64,000 nucleotides of DNA, from positions 2,567,001-2,631,000 of the forward strand of contig NZ_CP132507.1 of assembly GCF_032191775.1 (NCBI RefSeq). The letters run 5' to 3'. The DNA is from Rhodoferax mekongensis. GTDB taxonomy: Bacteria > Pseudomonadota > Gammaproteobacteria > Burkholderiales > Burkholderiaceae_C. The position numbers and the translations under genes are program-made. Position 1 is the stretch's first letter. Each line of letters starts with the position of its first letter. Positions 8,763 to 17,926 of the stretch are shown here, one piece after another. The notes below the pieces were generated by a model that was not told the DNA's origin, did no database searches, and was given only the letters and a program-made list of their open reading frames with translations.

Positions 8763-10703
8763 ATGATTACATTGAAAAACGTCACCCTGCGCCGTAGCGC
8801 CAAGGTGTTGCTCGAAGGCGCTTCGGTGACCTTGAATCCAGGCGAAAAGGTCGGCCTTGTGGGCCGCAACGGGGCGGGCAAATCCTCACTGTTTGCTTTG
8901 CTCAACGGCAATTTGCATGAAGATGCAGGCGAGTACTACATCCCCGCCCAATGGCGCATGGGCCAGGTGGCACAGGACATGCCGGAGACCGAGCAAGGCG
9001 CCACCGACTTTGTGGTCGAAGGCGATACGCAACTTGGCGCTGCGCGCGCAGAGGTGGCTGCCGCAGAGGCGACTGAGGACTACGAGCGCATGGCCAATGC
9101 CTACACAGCCCTGCACGACGCCGGTGAGTATGACGCGGCTGCGCGCGCTCAAGCGCTGATTCTGGGTCTGGGTTTCAAAACTACCGAACTGGACAAACCG
9201 GTGAACAGCTTCTCCGGTGGCTGGCGGATGCGCCTGCAGCTCGCCCGTGCCCTCATGTGCCCCAGTGACCTGCTGCTATTGGACGAGCCCACCAACCACT
9301 TGGACTTGGACGCGCTGGTGTGGCTGGAAGCCTGGCTGAAGAAATATGAGGGCACCATGGTCGTCATCAGCCACGACCGCGAGTTTCTGGATGCGGTGAC
9401 CAACGTGACCCTGCACATCGACATGGGCAAGCTGGTGCGCTACGGCGGCAATTACAGCAAGTTTGAAGATATGCGCGCCGAACAGATGGAGCTGCAGCAA
9501 AACGCCTACGCCAAGCAACAAGACAAGATCGCCCACCTGCAAAAGTTCATCGCACGCTTCAAGGCCAAAGCCAGCAAAGCCAAGCAGGCTCAAAGCCGGG
9601 TCAAGGCCCTGGACCGGATGGAGAAGATTGCGCCGCTGTTGTCGGAAGCCGATTTCAGCTTTGAGTTCAAGGAGCCGGCCAACCTGCCCAACCCTATGCT
9701 CTCCATGCAAGGCGTGAGTTTCGGCTACCCGGCGCCTGAGGAAGCGCCCAAGGGCACTCCACCTACAACTATCGTCCATAACGTCAGCAAATCGGTGCTC
9801 GCAGGACAGCGTATCGGCATATTGGGTGCCAACGGACAAGGTAAGTCCACGCTGGTCAAAACCGTGGCCCGGGATCTCGCGCCTCTGGGTGGCGAAGTGA
9901 CCGAAGGCAAGGGCCTGAACATCGGCTATTTCGCCCAGCAGGAACTGGACGTGCTCCGGCCTGACGAAACCCCGCTGGAGCACATGATCCGGTTGGTGAA
10001 GGACATGACCGCTGCCGGCAAAATTGCCGGACAGCAGACCCGTGAACAGGACCTCCGCAGCTTCTTGGGAACATTCAACTTCAGCGGCGACATGGTCAAG
10101 CAGGCCGTGGGAAGTATGAGCGGTGGTGAGAAGGCCCGACTTGTGCTGTGCATGATCGTGTGGCAACGCCCCAACCTGCTGCTACTGGACGAGCCGACCA
10201 ATCACCTGGATCTGGCAACACGCGAAGCGCTGGCCATGGCGCTGAACGAATTCGAAGGCACCGTGATGCTGGTGAGTCATGACCGGGCCTTGTTGCGATC
10301 GGTCTGCGATGAGTTCTGGATGGTTTCCCGAGGTGGGGTCGAGCCCTTCGATGGCGATCTCGACGATTACCAGAAATACCTGTTGGATGAAGCCAAGCGT
10401 CAGCGAGAGCTTGCCAAAGAAGAGGCCAAGGCTGGAGTTCCTGCAGTATCTGTGACGGCCCCTGTCGCTGTGAAAGTTGGCCCAACTGCAGACGAACTGA
10501 AGAAGTGGAAAAAAGACCTCGCTGCAACCGAGTTACGCATGGAAACTCTCAATGCCGAGGGTGCAGAGTTGGAGGCCAAGCTCTCTACCAATCCGCATCC
10601 ATCAGAGATTGCGGAAGCCGGCAAGCGATTAAAGGCAGTGAACGCGGAGTTGCAAAAGCTGGAAGAGCTTTGGCTCGAACTGACGGCCAAGTTGGAGGGA
10701 TGA
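8763..10703 (+). CDS. ABC-F family ribosome-associated ATPase, YheS-like
   Basis: This 646-residue protein has two ABC domains and no membrane segments, typical of ABC-F translation factors that act on the ribosome. Domain 1 has Walker A GRNGAGKSS (about residues 34-42), signature FSGGWRMRL and Walker B LLLLDEPTNHLDLD. The inter-domain linker is rich in Lys and Gln (KAKASKAKQAQSRVKALDR). Domain 2 has GANGQGKST, MSGGEKARL and LLLLDEPTNHLDL. A charged coiled-coil C-terminal extension follows from about residue 560. Among ABC-F subfamilies the start MITLKNVTLRRSAKVLL and overall plan match YheS best, with Uup as the alternative. Stand-alone gene, with terminators on both sides. Confidence 0.88.
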   Translation: MITLKNVTLRRSAKVLLEGASVTLNPGEKVGLVGRNGAGKSSLFALLNGNLHEDAGEYYIPAQWRMGQVAQDMPETEQGATDFVVEGDTQLGAARAEVAAAEATEDYERMANAYTALHDAGEYDAAARAQALILGLGFKTTELDKPVNSFSGGWRMRLQLARALMCPSDLLLLDEPTNHLDLDALVWLEAWLKKYEGTMVVISHDREFLDAVTNVTLHIDMGKLVRYGGNYSKFEDMRAEQMELQQNAYAKQQDKIAHLQKFIARFKAKASKAKQAQSRVKALDRMEKIAPLLSEADFSFEFKEPANLPNPMLSMQGVSFGYPAPEEAPKGTPPTTIVHNVSKSVLAGQRIGILGANGQGKSTLVKTVARDLAPLGGEVTEGKGLNIGYFAQQELDVLRPDETPLEHMIRLVKDMTAAGKIAGQQTREQDLRSFLGTFNFSGDMVKQAVGSMSGGEKARLVLCMIVWQRPNLLLLDEPTNHLDLATREALAMALNEFEGTVMLVSHDRALLRSVCDEFWMVSRGGVEPFDGDLDDYQKYLLDEAKRQRELAKEEAKAGVPAVSVTAPVAVKVGPTADELKKWKKDLAATELRMETLNAEGAELEAKLSTNPHPSEIAEAGKRLKAVNAELQKLEELWLELTAKLEG

Positions 10704-10733
10704 AACGACTGACGGGGCGCAAGCCCCAAATAA

Positions 10734-10763
10734 AAAACCCGCCTTCGAATGAAGGCGGGTTTT
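10734..10763. terminator. Rho-independent terminator, likely bidirectional
   Basis: A perfect inverted repeat AAAACCCGCCTTC / GAAGGCGGGTTTT with a GAAT loop carries A-rich sequence on its left and T-rich on its right. It can therefore terminate the ABC-F gene on the plus strand and the tRNA genes coming from the minus strand. Confidence 0.85.
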
Positions 10764-10780
10764 AATGTCCACTATATCAG

Positions 10781-10856
10781 TGGTGGGAACTGAGAGATTC
10801 GAACTCTCGACCTACGGATTAAGAGTCCGCTGCTCTACCAGCTGAGCTAAATTCCC
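10781..10856 (-). tRNA. tRNA-Lys (anticodon CTT)
   Basis: On the minus strand the 76-base sequence runs GGGAATTTAGCTCAGCTGG to ACCA. The acceptor arm GGGAATT pairs with AGTTCCC, allowing a G-T pair. The anticodon loop CTCTTAA gives CTT, decoding AAG. The T loop GTTCGAATC is canonical and the 3' CCA is encoded. It lies 17 bases downstream of a second tRNA-Lys on the same strand. Confidence 0.96.
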
Positions 10857-10873
10857 TAACGTCGTCAAAAATC

Positions 10874-10949
10874 TGGTGGGACCAGCGGGGGTCGAACCCA
10901 CGACAAACGGATTAAAAGTCCGCTGCTCTACCAACTGAGCTATGGTCCC
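10874..10949 (-). tRNA. tRNA-Lys (anticodon TTT)
   Basis: The 76-base minus-strand cloverleaf starts GGGACCATAGCTCAG and ends with an encoded CCA. The anticodon loop CTTTTAA gives TTT, decoding AAA and AAG. Acceptor GGGACCA pairs with TGGTCCC. Together with the adjacent CTT copy it forms a tandem tRNA-Lys pair that differs mainly in the anticodon and acceptor stem. Confidence 0.96.
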
Positions 10950-10993
10950 GACAGTGCTCACTAATTGCTTATTGAACCCTGCGAAGCCTCAAA

Positions 10994-11800
10994 TTATAGC
11001 GTCTTTTTTGAGGCTAAATGAGTTGAGGCTGATAATTTATCGATAACCCAACCAGCTGCGCACATTCCAAAGGTGGCCGTCACACTCACCAAGGAACCGT
11101 AGCCGTGGCAATTCAACGTTCCATCCCCTTCCACAGCGCAGGAGGCATCTGGCCCACGAACGGCCTCCTTGCTGTACACGCAGGCGACATTCATTTTCTT
11201 TCCATCTTTGGGCGCCCCATGTGCTTTCCGAAGGCGGTAGCGTAGCTGCGCCAACAGGGGGTCATGCGTGGTTTGACTCAAATCAGAGATATCCACGAGA
11301 TGCGCCAGACGCTTACCACCAGCGGCACCGACAGACACCAATGGGACCTTGGTCTCACGTGACCACGCAGCCATTGTCACTTTCGCCTTGACGTTGTCAC
11401 ACGCATCAATGACTGCATCTACTTGTCCACCCAAAATTGCGGGCCAGTTGTCCTCATCAACGAAGTCGTCGACAAGCGCCACACGACAGGCAGGATTGAT
11501 CTCCGCAATGCGTTCCCGCATCGCTTCGATCTTGGACATACCGATTGTGCGGGTCAGAGCATGTAACTGCCTGTTGATGTTTGATTCGGACACATGGTCC
11601 ATATCGATCAATGTCAGCGCAGCAATTCCGCTCCGAGCAAGAGCTTCCGCAGCCCAGGAACCTACACCGCCGATTCCTACAACAGCGACATGCGAATTGC
11701 GCAAGCGCTCAGCCGGCTGAACTCCAAAGAGCCGGTCCATGCCCGAAAAGCGGCGGTTGAGGTCAGCCGCCTCAACCGATCCTGAAGAAATGCCGGTCAC
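10994..11800 (-). CDS. tcdA: tRNA threonylcarbamoyladenosine dehydratase TcdA (CsdL)
   Basis: This 268-residue E1-like ThiF-fold enzyme uses ATP to cyclise t6A at tRNA position 37. Rossmann nucleotide-binding segment VVGIGGVGSWAAEALARSG is near residues 35-53, followed by LIDMDHVSESNINRQLHA, the conserved E1 adenylation region. The C-terminal half carries VACVYSKEAV. Length and the N-terminal RRFSGMDRLFG match TcdA rather than MoeB or ThiF, which carry extra zinc-binding cysteines. The start is GTG 11800, overlapping the cpoB stop (GTGA), so the two are translationally coupled. Confidence 0.92.
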   Translation of the reverse strand: MTGISSGSVEAADLNRRFSGMDRLFGVQPAERLRNSHVAVVGIGGVGSWAAEALARSGIAALTLIDMDHVSESNINRQLHALTRTIGMSKIEAMRERIAEINPACRVALVDDFVDEDNWPAILGGQVDAVIDACDNVKAKVTMAAWSRETKVPLVSVGAAGGKRLAHLVDISDLSQTTHDPLLAQLRYRLRKAHGAPKDGKKMNVACVYSKEAVRGPDASCAVEGDGTLNCHGYGSLVSVTATFGMCAAGWVIDKLSASTHLASKKTL

Positions 11801-12591
11801 TTCAAACGAGCCAAACGGTCCTTGGCAGCGCTCGCAGCTTCTGACGACGGATAACTCGCCATTAGTTCTTCCAACGTCTTTCTGGCGGCCTTGGTGTCTT
11901 TCAACTCGGACTGACAGTTGGCCAGCGCCAGCAAAGCCTCTGGCGCACGCACATGATCGGACGATTGCTGCACCAGACTACGAAAATTGGCTTGCGCGTC
12001 CTTGTAATCCTTGGTCGCGTACTGCGCACTACCCAACCAGAACAGGGCCGAAGGGCGATATCCGGAGGTGGAATAACGATTCAGGAAGTCAAGAAACACT
12101 GCCTGCGCAGCAGCAAAGTCGCCTTTGCGAAATACAGCAAGCGCTGCTTCAAAATCGCGCTTCTCAGAGGGTTCTGCAAAGAACTCGCGACCGTCCACGG
12201 ACACCTTCGAAGGCTCCAGTTTTCGCAGACGATCTTCAAGAAGTTGCGAAGAGTCTTTTTGTTTGCGCTGTGCCTCCGCCAGATCTCGCGCAAGTTGTTC
12301 TACCTGGCCACGAAGCTTGGCCGTGTCTGCACGACTAGCCTCAAGCTGATTCTGCATCTCCAGGAGTGAGCGTCTAAGTTGCGCAACCTCCTCGGCGTTT
12401 CGCTTCGACTCTTCCGAGATCTTTTGATCACTGTCGTTGCGCATTACATCTATGCGCTGGCGTAGATCAAGAATCGCGCGACGTGCCTCTTCATCGTCAA
12501 ACAGGCCTGCAAATGCCTGCCCTGCCCCTAAACACAATAAAAGCGCTACCGGGGCAGCGTGCGCAAATCGCTTCATCAAAGAAGACATCAT
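11797..12591 (-). CDS. cpoB: Tol-Pal cell division coordinator CpoB (YbgF)
   Basis: This 264-residue periplasmic protein coordinates peptidoglycan synthesis with outer membrane constriction through TolA and PBP1B. It has an N-terminal signal peptide (KRFAHAAPVALLLCLGAGQAFA), then a coiled-coil segment at about residues 35-120 rich in Arg/Gln/Glu used for trimerisation. Three TPR-like repeats follow from about residue 140 (AALAVFRKGDFAAAQAVF, SALFWLGSAQYATKDYKDAQ, APEALLALANCQSELKDTKAA). It is three bases from pal and in the usual tolB-pal-cpoB order. Two adjacent ATG codons (12591, 12588) could serve as start. Confidence 0.93.
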   Translation of the reverse strand: MMSSLMKRFAHAAPVALLLCLGAGQAFAGLFDDEEARRAILDLRQRIDVMRNDSDQKISEESKRNAEEVAQLRRSLLEMQNQLEASRADTAKLRGQVEQLARDLAEAQRKQKDSSQLLEDRLRKLEPSKVSVDGREFFAEPSEKRDFEAALAVFRKGDFAAAQAVFLDFLNRYSTSGYRPSALFWLGSAQYATKDYKDAQANFRSLVQQSSDHVRAPEALLALANCQSELKDTKAARKTLEELMASYPSSEAASAAKDRLARLK

Positions 12592-12594
12592 GAT

Positions 12595-13137
12595 TTATCG
12601 GTAGCTGAACTCGGCGCGACGGTTCTTTTCCAGTGCGGCTTCGGAGTTACCCAGAACGGCCGGCTTTTCCTTACCATAGCTGACAGCCTCCATTTGTGCG
12701 TCAGGAACGCCTTGAAGTTGCAGCGCCTTTCGCACAGCTTCTGCCCGCTTCTGGCCCAGCGCCAAGTTGTATTCGCGGCCACCGCGTTCGTCGGTATGAC
12801 CTTCAATACTCACCCTGCGGGCCTTGTCAGCCTTCAAGTACTTGGCATGCGCCTCCAAGGTCGCTTGGAACTCGGAGCGAATCACAAAACTGTCGTAGTC
12901 GAAGTAGACCGTCTTCAATGCAGCGCTTAATGCGGGGTCCTGCGCGTTTTTGTCCAAGGTCACCGTTGCAACGTTGCTCTTTGCAACGCCTGCTCCATCA
13001 TTCGTGCCAGTGCCCAATGAACCAGCATTGACTGCCTGCCCAGATTTGTCTTCCACAGGCACTTTGTCCAGCTTGACCGAAGAACCACAAGCGCTCAAAA
13101 GAGCGACTACAGACACCAGCAAAACCATCTTTTTCAT
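12595..13137 (-). CDS. pal: Peptidoglycan-associated lipoprotein Pal
   Basis: This 180-residue outer membrane lipoprotein anchors the outer membrane to peptidoglycan in the Tol-Pal system. The signal sequence ends in the lipobox LLSACGS, with Cys at residue 17 as the lipidation site. A low-complexity linker follows, then the OmpA-like domain from about residue 70 with YFDYDSF and the diaminopimelate-binding segment IEGHTDERGGREYNLALGQ, and finally NRRAEFSYR. It lies between tolB and cpoB. Confidence 0.97.
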   Translation of the reverse strand: MKKMVLLVSVVALLSACGSSVKLDKVPVEDKSGQAVNAGSLGTGTNDGAGVAKSNVATVTLDKNAQDPALSAALKTVYFDYDSFVIRSEFQATLEAHAKYLKADKARRVSIEGHTDERGGREYNLALGQKRAEAVRKALQLQGVPDAQMEAVSYGKEKPAVLGNSEAALEKNRRAEFSYR

Positions 13138-13164
13138 TTTGTAACTCCAAGTTAAATAGCCAAG

Positions 13165-14424
13165 TTATTTTTGAGCCGGACCCCAATCGGGCTCCCGAAT
13201 ATCACCACTTTGGCCCGCAAGACGCGCTTTGATACGCCCGTCCAAGGTGGTAGTCATGAGTGCTTCTTTTCCCTGCAACAAAGTTGCGTAAATGATGAGT
13301 CGGCTGTTCGGCGAAAAACTGGGGTTTTCGTCGGCCACTGTCTCTGTGATCGCGGACACCGCTCCACTTGCAATATCCATCACATGCAGCTTGAACGCGC
13401 CGTTCACCCGGGATACGTAAGCCAACCACTTTCCATCCGGGCTCAAGGCGGGAGAGATGTTGTAGTTCCCCGTGAAAGTTACGCGTTCCGCATTTCCGCC
13501 GTTTGAAGGAACCCTGTAGATCTGCGGGGATCCACCCCGGTCACTCACAAAGTAAATGGTCTTGCCATCCGAGGTGTAAACGGGTTCTGTATCGATTGCT
13601 GGGGATTGCATCAAACGCTTGGGCTCCCCACCGTTGGCATCCATCACATACAACTGCGACCCACCATCGCGGCTGAGCGTCAGCGCGATAGACCGCCCGT
13701 CTGGAGACCAAGCGGGAGCACTGTTGGAGCCTTTGAAGCTGGCCACAAGACGACGACGCCCGGTCGCCACATCATGCACATACACGACGGGCTTGCGTGC
13801 TTCAAACGATACATACGCCAATTGATTGCCATTCGGAGCCCAAGCGGGTGAAATGATAGGTTCAGGGCTACTCAATGCACTCTGCGCATTCTCACCATCC
13901 GCATCCGCGACCCACAGGTTGTAGTTGGCACCGGCCTTGGTAACGTAGGAAATCCTGGTGGAGAAAACGCCTTTATCGCCGGTCATGCGTTCGTAGACAA
14001 AATCCGCAATTCGGTGAGCCGCCAGACGTAGATCCCCAGACAGCACAGCGTGACTTTGACCGCCCAAATCCTGATTTCGCACCACATCCCATAAGCGGAA
14101 ACGGACATCGAACCGCCCGTCTGCCAAACGTGAAATGCTTCCGGCCACCAATGCGTCGGCTCCCCGTTGTCGCATGACGCCCATATCTGGTCGGGCGCTC
14201 TCATCCAAGCCGGGAACGGACTCCACCCCTTTGAATTGACCACTTCTCTCAAGGTCGGCCTGGACAATGGCGGCAATTTTTTGGGGCGATTGCTCCTCCC
14301 CACGAAAAGCTGCGATTGCGATGGGAATTTGTGTCATTCCCACACCAGAAACCTCTACGCGAAACTGGGCGTGCGCATGCAACGCAGCCAAACTCCAAAA
14401 GCAAATGAACCAGAATTTTTTCAT
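13165..14424 (-). CDS. tolB: Tol-Pal system periplasmic protein TolB
   Basis: This is a periplasmic beta-propeller protein that binds Pal and is part of the Tol-Pal envelope machine. From ATG 14424 the protein is 419 residues with a signal peptide MKKFWFICFWSLAALHAHA. An N-terminal alpha/beta domain comes next, then six propeller blades marked by repeated SPDG motifs (for example APAWSPDGRSIALTLS and ISPALSPDGKWLAYVS). An upstream in-frame GTG (14442) would add six residues but overlaps the preceding gene and lacks a signal-peptide start. ATG 14424 has a GGGA-like ribosome site. tolQ, tolR and tolA are not upstream; a glycosyltransferase gene lies there instead. Confidence 0.95.
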   Translation of the reverse strand: MKKFWFICFWSLAALHAHAQFRVEVSGVGMTQIPIAIAAFRGEEQSPQKIAAIVQADLERSGQFKGVESVPGLDESARPDMGVMRQRGADALVAGSISRLADGRFDVRFRLWDVVRNQDLGGQSHAVLSGDLRLAAHRIADFVYERMTGDKGVFSTRISYVTKAGANYNLWVADADGENAQSALSSPEPIISPAWAPNGNQLAYVSFEARKPVVYVHDVATGRRRLVASFKGSNSAPAWSPDGRSIALTLSRDGGSQLYVMDANGGEPKRLMQSPAIDTEPVYTSDGKTIYFVSDRGGSPQIYRVPSNGGNAERVTFTGNYNISPALSPDGKWLAYVSRVNGAFKLHVMDIASGAVSAITETVADENPSFSPNSRLIIYATLLQGKEALMTTTLDGRIKARLAGQSGDIREPDWGPAQK

Positions 14425-14438
14425 CGTGTCCCGAATTA

Positions 14439-15290
14439 TCACCGTCTGTAGACCTGTACCTGATCAAACCCCAAGCTTTGCTGGTAACCAATCGTGGCTA
14501 CGATCTGCTTGCTCGTGATTCGTTCCCTGACTCGCAGCGCGTTCGCATTTTCCAAGTCACGGCTACTCTCGGGGTGCCACAAATGATAGACCTCGGTTGA
14601 GAAAAAACCGTTCTTGCGACAAAGCCCCGCATTGTGCAGGCGCAATACAAAGTCGGCATCTTCATGCCCCCACCCCACAAAACTTTCATCAAACCCGTTG
14701 ATCGCTACGTAGTCCGATTTGCGTAAAGCCATGTTGCAACTTCGGATGCCCTTCCACCGAAATTCGGGTTGCCGGCGGATAGACAAATCAGGCCAGCGGA
14801 ACTTGGCAGTCCACTTACTTGCTTGTCCACTCAACCTTCTTCCTAGCCACCACCACGTGGATTGATCTGTCAAGTCGACTTCCTTAGAAATCGCACTTTG
14901 GGTCAATCCTTCACCCAATAAGACGCGGCTGCCGTTCACAAAATGCCCTTTCTCTTGCAGCATTCGATGGCGCCTAACAAAGTCAACCTCAGGGACGCAA
15001 TCCCCATCCAGCAAAACAAGGTAGTCACCCGAAGCCTGGGCTACCCCCAGATTACGCACCTTGGCAGCGGTAAAGCCAACATCCGGATGCCAAACATGAA
15101 TCACAGGAAAATTGACGTTGCTCTGTATGGAGCGTGTGTTGGCAACGTGCGCATTGCTGGAGCCATCATCTGCAACGATCACCTCAAAGTCACGGTCCGA
15201 CTGCCGCTCGAGCGCGGATAGCACACATCCAAGCGCATCACTGCGGTTGTAGGTTGTAATGACTATGGAGATTAGCTCTTTGGAAGGCAT
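14439..15290 (-). CDS. Glycosyltransferase family 2 with GT7C-like C-terminus
   Basis: This 283-residue GT-A glycosyltransferase is predicted to act on the cytoplasmic face in surface polysaccharide synthesis. The N-terminal segment SIVITTYNRSDALGCVLSAL leads to VIVADDGSS and the metal-binding LLDGDCVPEVDF. The C-terminal half has CNMALRKSDYVAINGFDES and VGWGHEDADFVLRLHNAG, resembling the C-terminal part of galactosyltransferase-like (Glyco_transf_7C) proteins. Donor and acceptor cannot be told. It lies directly upstream of tolB on the same strand, in the position where tolA would usually be, and is divergent from the next glycosyltransferase. Confidence 0.85.
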   Translation of the reverse strand: MPSKELISIVITTYNRSDALGCVLSALERQSDRDFEVIVADDGSSNAHVANTRSIQSNVNFPVIHVWHPDVGFTAAKVRNLGVAQASGDYLVLLDGDCVPEVDFVRRHRMLQEKGHFVNGSRVLLGEGLTQSAISKEVDLTDQSTWWWLGRRLSGQASKWTAKFRWPDLSIRRQPEFRWKGIRSCNMALRKSDYVAINGFDESFVGWGHEDADFVLRLHNAGLCRKNGFFSTEVYHLWHPESSRDLENANALRVRERITSKQIVATIGYQQSLGFDQVQVYRR

Positions 15291-15385
15291 TTTCGACTAG
15301 ACTAGGCCGCCGCTTGAAGTCAGAAATCACTCTCGGCGCCCACTTCAAAGCCCAGTGGCTTGTGCCCGCCGGATGTTACCACCCC

Positions 15386-16180
15386 ATGCCCACCATATCT
15401 GTCTACATCATTGCCTTCAACGAAGTTGAGAAAGTTAGTGCCGCCATCCAAAGCGTCCAATGGGCAGACGAGCTCATCCTCGTGGACTCACACAGTACAG
15501 ACGGAACCGCGGAGGTAGCAGAGAGTTTGGGAGCTAAGGTGATTCAAGTGGATTTCAAGGGGTTTGGCGATTTGCGCAACCAGGCCATCAAAGCATGCAG
15601 CATGGACTGGATATTCAGTCTGGACGCCGACGAGCGCTGCACCCCGGAGGCCGCAGCAGAAATCCAACAGTTGGTGAAGAGCCACGATGTTCATGAGGTG
15701 TATCACACTCCAAGACGCAACTTTTTCATGGGGCGGTGGATAAAACATTCCGGCTGGTACCCCAATTACCGCCAACCTCAGTTGTTCCGTCGCGGAGCAA
15801 TGAGCTATGACTTAAAGCCTGTGCACGAGGGGTATGTATTGCACTCCAAGTTACCCATCGGGCACATGAAATCTGCCATTTGGCAATTTCCCTTCAAGAA
15901 CATGGCCGAGGTTATGCACAAGGCAAATCGCTATTCCAGTCTTGGGGCCGAGAAGATAAAGCACAAGAGAATCAATATGTGGAGTGCATTGGGGCACGGG
16001 ACTTGGGCTTTTTGGAAGCACTACGTATTCAAGCTTGGTTTTCTTGACGGCTGGGCAGGCTTTGTGATTGCAGTTGGAAATTTTGAAGGCACCTTCTATC
16101 GGTATGTGAAAGCGTTAGAAGTGCAAAAAGGGAGTGCTTGGAGAGCGCCATTGCCTCACACAACAGGAAATAGTTCATGA
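15386..16180 (+). CDS. Glycosyltransferase family 2, LPS core type (WaaE/KdtX-like)
   Basis: This 264-residue enzyme resembles LPS core glucosyl/heptosyl-acceptor GT2 enzymes of the WaaE type. It shows ISVYIIAFNEVEKVSAAI, ADELILVDSHSTDGTAEVAE, IFSLDADERCTPE and the family-typical HTPRRNFFMGRWIKHSGWYP. I chose ATG 15386. An upstream in-frame TTG at 15314 would add 24 residues that do not resemble the family. Its end overlaps the msbA start by four bases (ATGA), which supports a role in lipid A-core assembly. Confidence 0.85.
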   Translation: MPTISVYIIAFNEVEKVSAAIQSVQWADELILVDSHSTDGTAEVAESLGAKVIQVDFKGFGDLRNQAIKACSMDWIFSLDADERCTPEAAAEIQQLVKSHDVHEVYHTPRRNFFMGRWIKHSGWYPNYRQPQLFRRGAMSYDLKPVHEGYVLHSKLPIGHMKSAIWQFPFKNMAEVMHKANRYSSLGAEKIKHKRINMWSALGHGTWAFWKHYVFKLGFLDGWAGFVIAVGNFEGTFYRYVKALEVQKGSAWRAPLPHTTGNSS

Positions 16181-17925
16181 CAACGCAACGCACCGAGGCA
16201 AGTAACCGTGAGCTGTATCTCAGACTACTTGGTTACTTAAAACCATATTGGAAAGCTTTCACACTAGCGATCATTGGTATGGTGGGGACAGCCGCCACTG
16301 AACCAGTATTTCCCGCCATCATGAAGTACCTTTTGGATCAAGGTTTCAAGATGGAGGATTCTCGCCTTATCTGGGCAATTCCAATGGGGATTGTTCTGCT
16401 TTTTGCGGTAAGAGGACTACTCTCCTTCAGCACTAGCTATCTAATGACTTGGGTTTCTGCAAGGCTCACAACTGACATCCGGAGACAGATGTTGGCAAAA
16501 ATACTCTTGCTACAGACCCACACGTTTCATGATCTGTCGCCAGCTAAGCTTATTTCTCAAGTTATGGTGGACTCGGGAAATCTTAGTGATGCATCAACTA
16601 ATGTTCTTGTAACAGCCGTGAGGGAGTCCTTGACCGCTGTTGCTTTGTTTTCATATTTGATTTACCTCGACTGGAAGCTAACGTTGCTTACACTCGTGAT
16701 TGCGCCTCTAGTCGCGCTGATAGTCAGAGGTTTCGGGAATCGTATGCGAGCTACCAGCAGGGCGACCATGGAAATGGTTCGACAGTTGTTTCACAGCATT
16801 GAGGAATCTGCGGCAGCCCACAAGGTGATCAAGATCTATGGTGGCCATACACAACAACTAAAGCGCTTCTACGACGAGACAGAACGTTACCGTCGTTCGA
16901 TGATGCGAGAGGCTGTCCCTGCATCCGCCATCACACCTATCACACACCTCGCAGCGTCGCTCGCTGTTGCACTTATCATCTACCTAGCGCTTAGCCAGAC
17001 GACTGGGAGTGCAAGTGCATCAGCCGGCGGTTTTGTATCATTCATTACTGCCTTGCTAATGTTGATCTCTCCGATCAAGCAGCTGACGACCATCAACTCA
17101 TCATTACAGCGTGGTTTGGCCTCATGTGAAAGCGTCTTCCGATTTTTGGATTCAGAAGTCGAACCTGACCTCGGAATCAAGGAACTGCCACATGCCCGCG
17201 GTGAAATCGAATTCGATCGGGTGAGTTTTGCGTACCCTGGCGCGGAACGGCAGGCCTTAATTGATGTGAACTTTAGGATGCCTGCTGGGCAGACCTATGC
17301 TCTGGTCGGTGCGTCCGGTGGGGGGAAGACAACCATCAGCGCGCTGATACCCCGTTTCTACGCCCCAAAAGCCGGGAAGATTCGCATCGACGGCGTGGAC
17401 ATCGGCGAACTCACCCTTGCAAGCCTGCGCCATAACATAGCACTGGTCAGTCAAGACATTGTGCTCTTCAACGACACCGTGGAGGCCAACATTGCTTTTG
17501 GCGCCCGTGACGAGTGCACGCGAGAGGACGTTATTGCGGCGGCCAAGGCCGCCAACGCATGGGACTTCATCCAACAGCTCCCGCAAGGTCTGGACACCCC
17601 CATCGGCGAAGATGGCGCAAAGCTTTCCGGTGGCCAGCGGCAGCGCATCGCCATCGCGCGGGCACTGCTGAAGAACGCGCCGATCCTGATCCTGGACGAG
17701 GCAACTTCAGCACTGGATACCGAGAGCGAGCGTCAGGTGCAGACTGCTCTCACCACGTTGATGCAAAACCGCACTACGCTCGTTATTGCCCACAGGCTGA
17801 GCACCATTGAGCATGCTGACAAAATCTTAGTACTGGACCAAGGCCGCATCGTAGAAAGCGGCACCCACCAGGAGTTATTGGCCAAAGGCAGCTACTACGC
17901 CAACCTGAATCGGATGCAAACCTGA
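16177..17925 (+). CDS. msbA: Lipid A/LPS-core ABC flippase MsbA
   Basis: This 582-residue half-transporter moves lipid A-core from the inner to the outer leaflet of the inner membrane. Six hydrophobic segments occupy the first about 310 residues. The nucleotide-binding domain has Walker A GASGGGKTT (near 378-386), signature LSGGQRQRIAIARALL, Walker B ILILDEATSALD and the H-loop IAHRLST. Base composition changes inside the gene: sampled lines in the first two thirds are near 43 percent GC and in the last third near 62 percent, so the gene may be mosaic. It overlaps the preceding glycosyltransferase and is followed one base later by a deacetylase. Confidence 0.93.
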   Translation: MTTQRTEASNRELYLRLLGYLKPYWKAFTLAIIGMVGTAATEPVFPAIMKYLLDQGFKMEDSRLIWAIPMGIVLLFAVRGLLSFSTSYLMTWVSARLTTDIRRQMLAKILLLQTHTFHDLSPAKLISQVMVDSGNLSDASTNVLVTAVRESLTAVALFSYLIYLDWKLTLLTLVIAPLVALIVRGFGNRMRATSRATMEMVRQLFHSIEESAAAHKVIKIYGGHTQQLKRFYDETERYRRSMMREAVPASAITPITHLAASLAVALIIYLALSQTTGSASASAGGFVSFITALLMLISPIKQLTTINSSLQRGLASCESVFRFLDSEVEPDLGIKELPHARGEIEFDRVSFAYPGAERQALIDVNFRMPAGQTYALVGASGGGKTTISALIPRFYAPKAGKIRIDGVDIGELTLASLRHNIALVSQDIVLFNDTVEANIAFGARDECTREDVIAAAKAANAWDFIQQLPQGLDTPIGEDGAKLSGGQRQRIAIARALLKNAPILILDEATSALDTESERQVQTALTTLMQNRTTLVIAHRLSTIEHADKILVLDQGRIVESGTHQELLAKGSYYANLNRMQT

Positions 17926-17926
17926 G

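Noticed and set aside
10990..11002. CAAATTATAGC as a sixth copy of the hairpin element
   Set aside because: Only the short tail of the nadD copy is matched. The TGCGC..GCAGCTA core is missing, so chance similarity is more likely.
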